Origin: Verrucomicrobia subdivision 3 bacterium UBA7542
GTDB lineage: Bacteria > Verrucomicrobiota > Verrucomicrobiia > Limisphaerales > UBA11358
DNA length: 17,255 nt
Direction of reading: 5' to 3'
NCBI GenBank assembly: GCA_002479245.1
Contig: DLMG01000148.1
Span: 1-17,255 of the forward strand
A program made the position numbers and the translations under genes. How positions within the stretch are numbered: position 1 is the first letter of the stretch; every line of letters begins with the position of its first letter. Under the pieces are notes generated by a model, which was given only the letters and a program-made list of their open reading frames with translations, made no database searches and was not told the DNA's origin. Positions 7,769 to 13,748 of this stretch are shown one piece after another.

Positions 7769-8042
7769 CGCGGACGAGTTTATTCTCCGTGCGGAGGTAG
7801 CGGGTGAACGGCGTGTTGCTGTCCAGGTCAATCAAATCCACCGAACGGCCAATCAAATCACTGACGCGCGCACCCATGCGATAAAAAACCGATGGCGGCA
7901 GGCCGGAAACCGCCAGATCGAGATCGGAAGTGGCATCACCCGTCCCGCGTGCGGCAGAGCCAAAGACGTAAATTTCCCGTGCGCCGGCAGTCTTGAGTTC
8001 GGCAGCGGCACGCTTGATTAAAATGTTTATCTCGGTGCTCAC
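7761..8042 (-). CDS. MNT-type minimal nucleotidyltransferase
   Basis: The 93-residue protein is a minimal nucleotidyltransferase of the pol-beta superfamily. It shows the hallmark GS-x-ARGT (about 28-33) followed by SDLDLAVSG, whose two aspartates bind metal, and a later VDLIDLD segment with the third acidic position. MNT proteins usually pair with a HEPN protein; in the studied MntA-HepT system the transferase adds AMP to the toxin and silences it. The partner here appears to survive only as fragments directly downstream. The start is GTG 8042, with no clear Shine-Dalgarno sequence. Typical length for this short class is 95-110 residues, so the protein looks complete. If the partner is really lost, this gene may be an orphan antitoxin. 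Confidence 0.8.
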   Translation of the reverse strand: MSTEINILIKRAAAELKTAGAREIYVFGSAARGTGDATSDLDLAVSGLPPSVFYRMGARVSDLIGRSVDLIDLDSNTPFTRYLRTENKLVRVG

Positions 8043-8162
8043 GGTTATAATTGATTGTGCGTCTTTTGAGTCTGAAAGTCAAAATTTTAAGAAATATGCC
8101 TTCAATTCAGTTTTCATCGCCCGGTGCGGGAGGAGTTGGTTTCCATCCGCCTTCATCTGATT

Positions 8163-8242
8163 TCGGCGCGACCAGTCCGCCTGCGCGTTCGCTTCCGTCA
8201 TCGCAAAGCTTCGCCGTGACAAGTCGGCGCGACCAGTCCGCC
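8163..8242. repeat. Exact 19-base direct repeat
   Basis: TCGGCGCGACCAGTCCGCC occurs at 8163-8181 and again at 8224-8242, 61 bases apart. The segment between contains an imperfect purine-rich stretch. The unit has a short internal inverted match (GGCG with CGCC) and could be another small palindromic element. Confidence 0.75.
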
Positions 8243-8273
8243 CGTTTCCCCTGCGGAATTCGGATTGCGGATT

Positions 8274-8352
8274 GTAGCAGCCGACGTGAGTCGGCTCAAA
8301 CTTCTCCCGCCGGAATAATGAGCGGACTCATCCCGCATTGCGGGACTGCTAC
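8274..8352. repeat. GTAG-bounded paired hairpin element (REP-like class D)
   Basis: The outer ends GTAGCAG (8274-8280) and CTGCTAC (8346-8352) are exact inverse complements. Inside the left end is hairpin AGCCGAC-GTGA-GTCGGCT (8279-8296). Toward the right end lie ATGAG-CGGA-CTCAT (8318-8331) and TCCCGC-ATT-GCGGGA (8331-8345), which share one base. The two sides differ more than in the other pairs, so this copy may be older or composite. Confidence 0.7.
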
Positions 8353-8360
8353 GCTTTCAT

Positions 8361-8678
8361 TCACAAGGCGCAGGCTTTGAGCAGCGCGACTTTGACTTTT
8401 TTCAAATCTGTTTCCGGCACGAGGCCGAGCCGTTTTTCAAACCGCACGGACGGCAGCGAGCCGATGGCCTGCACGTTGGCAACGGATTCGGGGTCGAGAA
8501 ACGGCAGGTGACCGAGCGGCACTTCGAGTTCGCTCCCGCGATTCTGCCGCGTGATGGGAATGTGGATGATGAGCGAGTGCGGGGCGTCAAGATTGTCGGC
8601 GATGAGCACAACGGCGGGGCGGGTTTTGGCGGCCAGGCCCATGTCCACCAGCCAGACTTCGCCGTGGCGCGGATTCAT
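8361..8678 (-). CDS. MazF/PemK-family endoribonuclease toxin
   Basis: MazF toxins cut RNA at short sequence motifs and stop growth unless bound by the antitoxin. The 105-residue protein begins MNPRHGEVWLVDMG, the family's first strand. It continues with TRPAVVL (Arg20 in the expected catalytic loop), HIPITRQNRGSELEVPLG (the usual conserved Thr/Ser region before the next strand) and the C-terminal LGLVPETDLKKVKVALL helix. ATG 8678 overlaps the upstream antitoxin stop as ATGA, the standard toxin-antitoxin arrangement. A longer frame from 8741 would run back through the antitoxin gene and is not needed. The toxin looks full length and intact. A GTAG-bounded hairpin element lies just past its stop. 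Confidence 0.88.
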   Translation of the reverse strand: MNPRHGEVWLVDMGLAAKTRPAVVLIADNLDAPHSLIIHIPITRQNRGSELEVPLGHLPFLDPESVANVQAIGSLPSVRFEKRLGLVPETDLKKVKVALLKACAL

Positions 8679-8851
8679 TTGCCGTCGAGGATGTCCAGCT
8701 TTTCCTGCTCGACTTCGCGCGAGGGCAGCACGTCCGCCCAATCTTCCTGCGCACGCTGGCGTTCGAGGAATTTCAAGTAATGCAGGACTTCGCGCACCAC
8801 CAGTTCAGGCTGGCGCTTGATTTCTTCGATCAACGTTTCCTGCGCGCTCAT
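8675..8851 (-). CDS. Antitoxin of the MazF pair (DUF2281-like)
   Basis: This 58-residue protein precedes and overlaps the MazF toxin by four bases. It starts MSAQETLIEEIKRQPELV and then VREVLHYLKFLERQ. The pattern of a short helix, 'P-E-L-hydrophobic', and then 'V-L-x-F/Y-L-x-F-L' is that of DUF2281/VapB-like antitoxins. The tail (WADVLPSREVEQEKLDILDGK) is probably disordered and wraps the toxin. I chose ATG 8851 rather than the longer frame from 9094 because that frame reads through palindromic repeats. A promoter fits immediately upstream with its -10 only seven bases from the ATG, so the mRNA may be leaderless, in line with the absence of a Shine-Dalgarno sequence. Confidence 0.8.
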   Translation of the reverse strand: MSAQETLIEEIKRQPELVVREVLHYLKFLERQRAQEDWADVLPSREVEQEKLDILDGK

Positions 8852-8858
8852 GGTCTTA

Positions 8859-8886
8859 AGTATCCGGCAAAATTGGTTTTTGGCAA
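8859..8886 (-). promoter_or_regulatory. Candidate sigma-70-type promoter for the MazEF-like pair, leaderless
   Basis: Reading the minus strand, TTGCCA (8886-8881, five of six to TTGACA) is followed after 16 bases by GATACT (8864-8859, four of six to TATAAT). Seven bases later comes ATG 8851. Transcription would start at or next to the start codon, giving a leaderless message. Confidence 0.5.
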
Positions 8887-9020
8887 GCCGTATTGCCCAA
8901 TTCGTCCATCCCAAAATGATTTCAGGAAATGAGTTCCCTTCCGCCGTTTCCAATGCGGAATTTGGATTGCGGATTGTGGAATGGGCGGGGACGCCCCGGC
9001 ATCGGAAGAAAAACCGGATG

Positions 9021-9102
9021 GTCTTGGACTGCGGCAGTCCCCTGCCGCTTTGGGGACGTGACTTGCCAACGAAAGCGCCGGAGGGCCGGCGCACTCCAAG
9101 AC
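9021..9102. repeat. Paired hairpin repeat with GTCTTGGA head (class E)
   Basis: Inverted arms at 9021-9051 and 9072-9102. Oriented alike they share GTCTTGGA-x-T and a terminal TTT. The stems are GCGGCAG/CTGCCGC with loop TCCC, and GCGCCGG/CCGGCGC with loop CCCT. Two stem positions differ and both are matched by the compensating change on the other side. This family lacks the GTAG head of the other pairs. Confidence 0.8.
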
Positions 9103-9133
9103 GCTATCGCGCCATTCGTCAGCCGCCTTCGGC

Positions 9134-9206
9134 GTAGCGGCTTTCGGGAGAGAGCCGCCATTTGAATTTCCGCACAGTTTGCGGCGCTCTGCCGAGACGC
9201 CGCTAC
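9134..9206. repeat. GTAGCGGC-headed paired hairpin repeat (class F)
   Basis: The left arm 9134-9158 reads GTAGCGGCT, TTC, GGGA, GAG, AGCCGC. The right arm 9181-9206 in reverse reads GTAGCGGCG, TCTC, GGCA, GAG, CGCCGC. Both carry the GTAG head. The stem base pair after GCGGC is T:A in one and G:C in the other, so pairing is conserved. The arms are head-to-head with a 22-base spacer. Confidence 0.8.
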
Positions 9207-9253
9207 GGCAGGATTGCTCTGCGCCGCACTCCCTCATCCCGGCTCCGGGTTTT

Positions 9254-9883
9254 TTATGCGGCTTTCGTGGAAGCTTGTGCCCGTTGGTAATCTTCCGGCG
9301 TATCCAGATCCAGCGCCAGACCGGGGTCATCCACGGAACATCGGACGCTGCGGACGGAAGTTCGTTTCAAAAAATCCTTCAAAGTTCCGGCTGGGGACAC
9401 TTTCAACTCTTTGAATGCCCGGCGCGGCAGCAAGACCGGATGCCGCGCGTGCCCGTCAAATTCGAGCTGGCAGACCGCGTCGGCGTTCGCGAAATGAAAT
9501 TCCAGCAGTTGCCGCAGCGTTTCCGGACGCAAATGCGGCTGGTCACCCAGCACGATGGCCCAGGTGGCGATTTCATCCTTCCAGCCGGGCCAGCCGGCCG
9601 CACAGAGAATGGAGCTGAACATGCCGCGCTCCGGTTGCGGGTTTTTGATGCGGTCAGCGCGCGGGAAACCCAGCCGGTCCAATTCGGCGGCCAACGCAGC
9701 ATCTTGGGGACGCATAACGATGCCGATTTGCGCCGCGCCGAGTTCGCGCCATTGTTTGAGCAGATGGCCGATAACGGTGGTGTCGCGCCAGGGCAACAGC
9801 AGCTTTGGCCGGCCCATCCGCGACGACGCGCCCGCGCCAAGGATGACTACGGCGAAGGCAGGAATTTGTTTTGCGGCGCTCAT
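9254..9883 (-). CDS. mocA: Molybdenum cofactor cytidylyltransferase (MocA type)
   Basis: MocA transfers CMP from CTP to molybdenum cofactor, making the cytosine dinucleotide form used by xanthine-dehydrogenase-family enzymes. The 209-residue protein has the nucleotidyltransferase fold. The signature loop LGAGASSRMGRPKLLLP (15-31) binds the nucleotide, GDQPHLRPETLRQLL follows the metal site, and GHARHPVLLPRRAF is typical of the MobA/MocA-like group. Sequence alone does not cleanly separate MocA from MobA; the neighbouring xdhC is the main reason for preferring MocA. I chose ATG 9883, since the longer frame to 9997 would translate the palindromic array between the two genes. It follows xdhC on the same strand across a 175-base gap filled by that array. 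Confidence 0.85.
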   Translation of the reverse strand: MSAAKQIPAFAVVILGAGASSRMGRPKLLLPWRDTTVIGHLLKQWRELGAAQIGIVMRPQDAALAAELDRLGFPRADRIKNPQPERGMFSSILCAAGWPGWKDEIATWAIVLGDQPHLRPETLRQLLEFHFANADAVCQLEFDGHARHPVLLPRRAFKELKVSPAGTLKDFLKRTSVRSVRCSVDDPGLALDLDTPEDYQRAQASTKAA

Positions 9884-9935
9884 GGGGAGCTTCGACCTCC
9901 AACCATGGGCGCGTATTGGGACGATGAACCGCGAA

Positions 9936-10044
9936 GTAGCGCAGGCTTTCCAGCCTGCGGGTTCTGGGGACTTTCCAGTCCCCAGTATCCGCAACACGGG
10001 ACAAGAATGTCCCGTAAACCCGCAGACAGGAATGTCTGCGCTAC
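9936..10044. repeat. Four-hairpin palindromic array, GTAG-bounded (REP-like class C)
   Basis: Between xdhC and mocA lie four consecutive hairpins. They are CGCAGGCT-TTCC-AGCCTGCG (9940-9959), CTGGGGACT-TTCC-AGTCCCCAG (9964-9985), ACGGGACA-AGAA-TGTCCCGT (9996-10015) and CGCAGACA-GGAA-TGTCTGCG (10021-10040). GTAG at 9936 and CTAC at 10041 bound the array. Two units have loop TTCC and two the inverse form (GGAA, AGAA), so the array is two forward plus two reverse elements. Comparing the outer units in one orientation, two stem pairs differ and both are compensated. It would form strong structure between the two cistrons. Confidence 0.85.
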
Positions 10045-10058
10045 CCGAAAGTCACGTT

Positions 10059-10985
10059 TCATGGCTTAAGTTCAGTCCTGGCTTCAGCGCGCTTTTGAAT
10101 GAACTGGGCCATCACGCTCACGGCGATTTCGTGCGTGCCCACGGCCTGGATTTCCAGACCCACCGGACAAGCGAGCCGGTCGAACTGCTCCGCCGTCACG
10201 ATGTTTTGTTTCAAAAACTCCTCCCGCATGATCCGCGCCTTGCGGCGGCTGCCAATCATGCCGAGAAAAATAAACGGAAGATGAATCCACTCCGACAGCA
10301 CCAACGCGTCATGCTGGTGACCGCGCGTGACGATGAGTCCGAAGGCGGGCGTTTTCGGCAGCGGCACTTTTAAATGCTCGTGCCAGGGGCCAACCTGAAG
10401 CCGCGCGTCGGGCGGAAAAAACTGGTGGTTGGCCAGTTCCGGTCGATCGTCGAAAATGGTCACGGCAAAATCCAGTTGCAACGCCAGCGGCGCGACGGCC
10501 TGGGCCACGTGGCCGGAACCGGCAATCCACAAGGCAAACGGCGGGGTGACGGTTTCCTGATAAAACCATTCGTCGTCGCCGCCTTCCACCGGCGCGATGG
10601 AAAAATCTTTTTTCACGCCCCAGCGGACCGGTTCGGTACCGGCGGCCAGCTTGCGCCAGAGTTCCGCCGATTGCGGGGCGTGCGGCAGGATCAGCCCCGT
10701 CACACTTCCGCCGCAAATCAAGCCGTCGTCCCAGCCGAAATCGTGGTCGAGAACCATGTCGAACGTTGCCGGCTTGCCCGTCTGCAGCGCCTTTTTGGCG
10801 CGGGCATGAACCTCGGCTTCGAGACAGCCGCCCCCCAGCGTGCCGATGATTTTGCCGTCGGGAAAAAACAGCGCCTTGGCCCCGGCGCGTTGCGGGCTGG
10901 AACCCTTAACGCCGGAAATCAGCGCCAGCGCGAACGGCCGGTTCTCCGCCGATGCCGCGACGAGTTGTTCGTAGAAGCGCGCCAT
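10059..10985 (-). CDS. xdhC: XdhC-family molybdenum cofactor insertion/sulfuration factor
   Basis: XdhC proteins bind molybdenum cofactor, promote its sulfuration and hand it to xanthine-dehydrogenase-family enzymes. The 308-residue protein has both expected domains. The N-terminal XdhC/CoxI domain carries GSSPQRAGAKALFFPDG (28-44), GTLGGGCLEAEV (48-59) and LICGGSV (89-95). The C-terminal Rossmann-type domain has WIAGSGHVAQAVAP (153-166), IFDDRPE (177-183), VTRGHQHDALVL (219-230) and the family's LGMIGSRRKA (241-250). The start is ATG 10985 with no obvious Shine-Dalgarno sequence. It is upstream of mocA on the same strand. The nearby plus-strand operon makes the cofactor it handles, but no molybdenum hydroxylase is in the window. 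Confidence 0.9.
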   Translation of the reverse strand: MARFYEQLVAASAENRPFALALISGVKGSSPQRAGAKALFFPDGKIIGTLGGGCLEAEVHARAKKALQTGKPATFDMVLDHDFGWDDGLICGGSVTGLILPHAPQSAELWRKLAAGTEPVRWGVKKDFSIAPVEGGDDEWFYQETVTPPFALWIAGSGHVAQAVAPLALQLDFAVTIFDDRPELANHQFFPPDARLQVGPWHEHLKVPLPKTPAFGLIVTRGHQHDALVLSEWIHLPFIFLGMIGSRRKARIMREEFLKQNIVTAEQFDRLACPVGLEIQAVGTHEIAVSVMAQFIQKRAEARTELKP

Positions 10986-11347
10986 AAAGTTTTGCTCGCG
11001 GCAAATTTAGACGATTCCGCGCGAATGGCAACGAAGCATGAACCGGGGTTAGTGGGTTAATTTGGTGGGGCGAGCGTCCTCGCAAGCCGGGGCTGATGGG
11101 ATTTATTGCCAAAATCGGCTCGCCGGGAGTCTCGCCCCACCAATCTTGGTTCAAACTGACCCACTACCTGAACCGGGCCGGAATGCGCCGCTGGAACGGC
11201 CAACAGCGTGGCCAGGCAATCACGAAGCAAGTCATGAAGCCTTTGGAGACGTGTTATTATGTCTGCTCTTCGTTGGCTTCTTGCTGGTTGCCAGCCGCCA
11301 AAGGTTGGATGCACGTGTGGAACCATTGACGTGATAAATAATCCCAT
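10986..11347. other. Divergent intergenic region between xdhC and the ParD-like gene
   Basis: This stretch contains the nested inverted repeat at 11050-11166. It then runs about 180 bases (11167-11347) with no family I recognise; several short frames cross it on both strands, but none has a start signal or motif that convinces me. Promoters for the divergent xdhC and ParD-like genes should lie at its two ends. Confidence 0.55.
11050..11166. repeat. Nested inverted repeat with GGTGGGGCGAG arms
   Basis: Outer arms TAGTGGGT (11050-11057) and ACCCACTA (11159-11166) enclose inner arms GGTGGGGCGAG (11064-11074) and CTCGCCCCACC (11131-11141). Read outward to inward, the two sides continue as imperfect matches toward AGCCG. 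The layout is the same head-to-head pairing as the other repeats here, but the unit is longer and lacks an exact GTAG head. Confidence 0.75.
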
Positions 11348-11376
11348 TTGACAATTGGTAGCATTTTGCTACCTTT
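11348..11376 (+). promoter_or_regulatory. Promoter with palindromic operator for the ParD-like/zeta-like pair
   Basis: TTGACA (11348-11353) is a perfect -35 box. It is followed by the perfect palindrome GGTAGCA-TTT-TGCTACC (11357-11373), with a weak -10 candidate (TACCTT, 11370-11375). The palindrome sits between and over the promoter elements, where an autorepressor would block RNA polymerase. The antitoxin-like gene starts at 11382, so transcription would begin at about the start codon, which agrees with the lack of a Shine-Dalgarno sequence. Confidence 0.6.
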
Positions 11377-11381
11377 TGAAC

Positions 11382-11798
11382 ATGAGCCAACCAGTCAAGG
11401 TTTCGGATGCGCTGCTGCTGGACGCCCGGGTCGCGGGCGGGGCGGTGGAAAGATCCATCGCCGGGCAGATCGAGTTTTGGGCCAAAATCGGGCGCGCGCT
11501 CGAACCGCTGTTGCGCGGGGATCATGTGCTGGCTCTATGCCGGGCTGGCAACGTTAAACCGCTCTCCGCCTGCCTGGGGTCGGTGGATTCTGCGGCGGGC
11601 CGGCAGCGGGTGTTTGAACATCTGAAGACCAGTCCATATCCACATTACGAAGCCGCCGCCGGGTCGCCAAGTTTGCTGGTGCGAATCGAGGCTGATGGAA
11701 AGCGCACCGTGGGGCGGTTTGTCAACCGGCAGTTCCAACCGGTCAAAATATCCGCGAAGAAAAGGACGAAGCTGGCTTTAGCGCACGCCTCAAGGTGA
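11382..11798 (+). CDS. ParD-like antitoxin-family protein
   Basis: The 138-residue protein opens with MSQPVKVSDALLLDARVAG and continues ERSIAGQIEFWAKIGRALEPLLRGD. This is the pattern of the ParD-like family: a ribbon-helix-helix-type DNA-binding segment in which 'RSIAGQIEFWA.IGRA.E' is the hallmark. The rest (about 60-138) is less conserved and includes a segment ending SLLVRIEADGKRTVGRFVNRQF. I chose ATG 11382 because family resemblance starts there and because the frame from 11355 would begin inside the operator. Its stop overlaps the downstream kinase start as GTGA (11795-11798). Binding of the GGTAGCA palindrome just upstream, and so autoregulation, is an inference from position. Confidence 0.8.
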   Translation: MSQPVKVSDALLLDARVAGGAVERSIAGQIEFWAKIGRALEPLLRGDHVLALCRAGNVKPLSACLGSVDSAAGRQRVFEHLKTSPYPHYEAAAGSPSLLVRIEADGKRTVGRFVNRQFQPVKISAKKRTKLALAHASR

Positions 11799-12406
11799 AA
11801 AAGCCCCAGCCGAAAGCATCACATTCGTGGAGCCTTCCCGATTTGGACCAGCGTCCGGTAATCATCGCCCTGGCTGGCCCGAATGGAGCGGGAAAAACCA
11901 CATTTTACGAAGCGCATCTAAAAGCCAGCGGCTTGCGCTTTATCAACGCTGATATTCTGGCGGGAGAATTGGGGATTGATGCTTATCAGGCGGCTGAAGT
12001 CGCTGCCAGATTGAGGCAGGAATTGGTGAGCCAGGGGGAGAGTTTTGTTTTCGAGACGGTATTTTCCGATCCGGTGGGTGACAAACTGGCTTTCTTGAAA
12101 CAAGCGGCTCAACAGGGGTACGCGGTGGTGTTGTGTTTCGTTGGCATAGCAGATTCCGACCGTTCCGAAGAACGCGTCGCCATGCGCGTCACCCAAGGTG
12201 GACACGATGTGCCGACCGACAAGCTGACCGCACGGTTTCCACGCACCATGACCAATCTCACGCAGGCGATTCGAGAGCTTCCCTGCGTTTTCATCTTTGA
12301 CAACGACGATTTGAGAACGCCATTCCGCCTGGCGGCTGTTTTTCAAAACGGACGACGGACGTTTTTAACAAAACCAATTCCTGGCTGGCTTGAGCCGGCG
12401 CTGTGA
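11795..12406 (+). CDS. Zeta-toxin-like P-loop kinase
   Basis: The 203-residue protein is a predicted zeta-toxin/COG4185-type small P-loop ATPase. Walker A is GPNGAGKTT (28-36), followed by FINADILAGELG (about 48-59), where the Asp is the expected substrate-binding acid. ETVFS follows the second strand, and RVAMRVTQGGHDVP carries the Arg-rich 'GGH.VP' lid typical of the group. Zeta toxins phosphorylate UDP-N-acetylglucosamine in the cytoplasm; whether this relative does is unknown. The start is GTG 11795, overlapping the ParD-like gene by four bases, which suggests a coupled two-gene toxin-antitoxin-like unit. A classical zeta partner is an epsilon protein, so the pairing with a ParD-like protein is unusual. 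Confidence 0.8.
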   Translation: MKKPQPKASHSWSLPDLDQRPVIIALAGPNGAGKTTFYEAHLKASGLRFINADILAGELGIDAYQAAEVAARLRQELVSQGESFVFETVFSDPVGDKLAFLKQAAQQGYAVVLCFVGIADSDRSEERVAMRVTQGGHDVPTDKLTARFPRTMTNLTQAIRELPCVFIFDNDDLRTPFRLAAVFQNGRRTFLTKPIPGWLEPAL

Positions 12407-12636
12407 AAAAGGCAACGTTGCAAATTGGATAATTGTCCATTTGGGTTGCGTCGTTAGACGACTCGGTTGCGAAATCAAAAACAGTCTCGTTGCAGTTGTC
12501 ATTTGCAGTGAAATCTTGCGACTCCAACAAAAAACATTTTCACCAATAAAGGCAGGGTGTTTGCAGGCATTGGTTCAGAAATCAACCTTTTCGAGCAGTT
12601 GCGACGCATCGCTGCCCACCGGACATCTGTCTGCGG
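12407..12636. other. Convergent intergenic region between the zeta-like gene and arcC
   Basis: This 230-base gap between two 3' ends is AT-richer than the genes around it. I see only a small hairpin, GTCG-TTAGA-CGAC (about 12450-12462), and no stem followed by a T-tract. No gene is supported. Confidence 0.5.
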
Positions 12637-13575
12637 CTAAGGGACCAGGCGGGTGCCGGTGCGGCCATCCAGTGCGGCCGGGAGTGCTTCGGGGCAGGTA
12701 ATCAGAGCTTCATGACCGCTGTCCGTGACGAATTGGATGCACGCTTCGATCTTGGGGAGCATCGAACCCGGTTTAAAATGGCCTTCGGCCATGTACCGCC
12801 TGGCTTCGGCCACGGTCATCGAGTCGAGCGCCCGTTGGTCCGGTTTCCCGAAATTCAGGCAGACTCTTTCGACGGCGGTGGAAATGATCAGCATGTCCGC
12901 CGCAATTTCCTTCGCGAGCACGGCGGACGCGAGGTCCTTGTCAATCACGGCGGCCACGCCGCTCAAGTTGCCGTTCTCGTCTTGCACGACGGGGATGCCA
13001 CCACCGCCTGCTGCGATGAGAATATAGCCATCGGCCACCAGCTTCTTGATCACCTCTGCTTCAATAATGCGCACGGGTTTCGGTGAGGACACGACGCGCC
13101 GCCAGCCGCGACCGGCATCCTCGACCATCGTCCATTTCTCAACGCGCATGCGATCTTCGGCTTCTTCCTTCTTGTAGAACTGGCCGATCGGTTTGCTCGG
13201 TTTCTGGAACGCCGGGTCATTCTTGTCCACGAGCGTCTGCGTTACGACGGTGGCGACGGATTTCTTCAGGCCGCGCTTGACGAACTCGTTGCCTATCGCC
13301 TGTTGAATCTGGTAGCCAATCGCGCCTTGCGTGTCCGCGCCGATGGAATCGAGCGGCACTTCGTGCAGGAGGCCACGCGAGTGTTCGCTGCGCAGCAGGA
13401 TGAAGCCGACTTGCGGCCCGTTGCCGTGCGTAATGACGACGCGGAAGCCGCGTTCGACGAGGTTGGTGATGTGCCGCGCGGTCTCGACCACGGCGGCGTA
13501 CTGGTCTGGCACACCCATATGCTGGGCGTCCTTGATAAGTGAGTTACCGCCGATAGCGATGACTATTGTTTTCAT
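12637..13575 (-). CDS. arcC: Carbamate kinase
   Basis: Carbamate kinase interconverts carbamoyl phosphate plus ADP and carbamate plus ATP; in catabolic routes it harvests ATP from arginine, agmatine, purine or allantoin breakdown. The 312-residue protein is full length for the amino-acid-kinase fold. It opens with IVIAIGGNSLIK (4-15) and continues with VVITHGNGPQVG, the lid segment LDSIGADTQGAIGYQIQQA, IAAGGGGIPVV and DKDLASAVLA, all hallmarks of ArcC. It starts at ATG 13575 and follows serA on the same strand across 173 bases. No ornithine carbamoyltransferase or arginine deiminase is seen, so the source of carbamoyl phosphate is not apparent here. The nearby xdhC, mocA and PreT-like genes make purine or pyrimidine breakdown a reasonable guess. 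Confidence 0.93.
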   Translation of the reverse strand: MKTIVIAIGGNSLIKDAQHMGVPDQYAAVVETARHITNLVERGFRVVITHGNGPQVGFILLRSEHSRGLLHEVPLDSIGADTQGAIGYQIQQAIGNEFVKRGLKKSVATVVTQTLVDKNDPAFQKPSKPIGQFYKKEEAEDRMRVEKWTMVEDAGRGWRRVVSSPKPVRIIEAEVIKKLVADGYILIAAGGGGIPVVQDENGNLSGVAAVIDKDLASAVLAKEIAADMLIISTAVERVCLNFGKPDQRALDSMTVAEARRYMAEGHFKPGSMLPKIEACIQFVTDSGHEALITCPEALPAALDGRTGTRLVP

Positions 13576-13748
13576 AATAAAGTCAGCAAAGGAATTGAAC
13601 GTGTTGTCCGCGCCACGTTATCAGGTGTAATCCCTTCAGGTAATAATTTTCTTACTCGGACTGCAAAGCTTTCTTGAAGGACGCACGCGCGCACTTTGCT
13701 GCTGCAATCAGTATTGCGGGTTTTCACGACGTGATGGACGCCCACCGA

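Larger units (their letters stand above)
8043..8360. other. Repeat-rich intergenic region between the MNT gene and mazF
   Basis: This 318-base gap has no convincing gene; a plus-strand frame through it is made of repeat sequence. It holds two exact copies of a 19-base direct repeat (8163 and 8224), the sequence GGATTGCGGATTGT (8262-8275), which recurs at 8955, and a GTAG-bounded paired hairpin (8274-8352) that may also serve as the 3' boundary of mazF. Confidence 0.65.
8887..9253. other. Repeat-filled intergenic region between the antitoxin gene and mocA
   Basis: No gene is supported here. The stretch is largely two paired hairpin elements (9021-9102 and 9134-9206), plus GGGG-ACG-CCCC near 8985 and the shared GGATTGCGGATTGT sequence near 8955. 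Frames that cross it translate repeat sequence. It separates the mocA 3' end from the toxin-antitoxin promoter, so the arms could be transcript boundaries. Confidence 0.65.

Noticed and set aside
8051..8380. Plus-strand frame of 109 codons in the gap before mazF
   Set aside because: Much of its translation comes from the direct repeat and the GTAG-bounded hairpins; no domain is seen.
9238..9255. CCCGGCTCCGGG followed by six T as an intrinsic terminator on the plus strand
   Set aside because: No plus-strand gene ends upstream, the loop is only two to four bases, and the T-run overlaps the mocA stop on the other strand.
9021..10044. Repeat-dense stretch considered as a CRISPR array
   Set aside because: Units differ in sequence and spacing, alternate in orientation and lack equal-length spacers; no cas gene is nearby.
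9179..10069. Plus-strand frame of 296 codons across mocA and the palindromic array
   Set aside because: It runs opposite mocA and through repeat arms, and its translation has no family motif.
11096..11329. Plus-strand frame of 77 codons before the ParD-like operator
   Set aside because: It begins inside an inverted repeat and I could not relate it to any family; kept only as unexplained intergenic sequence.
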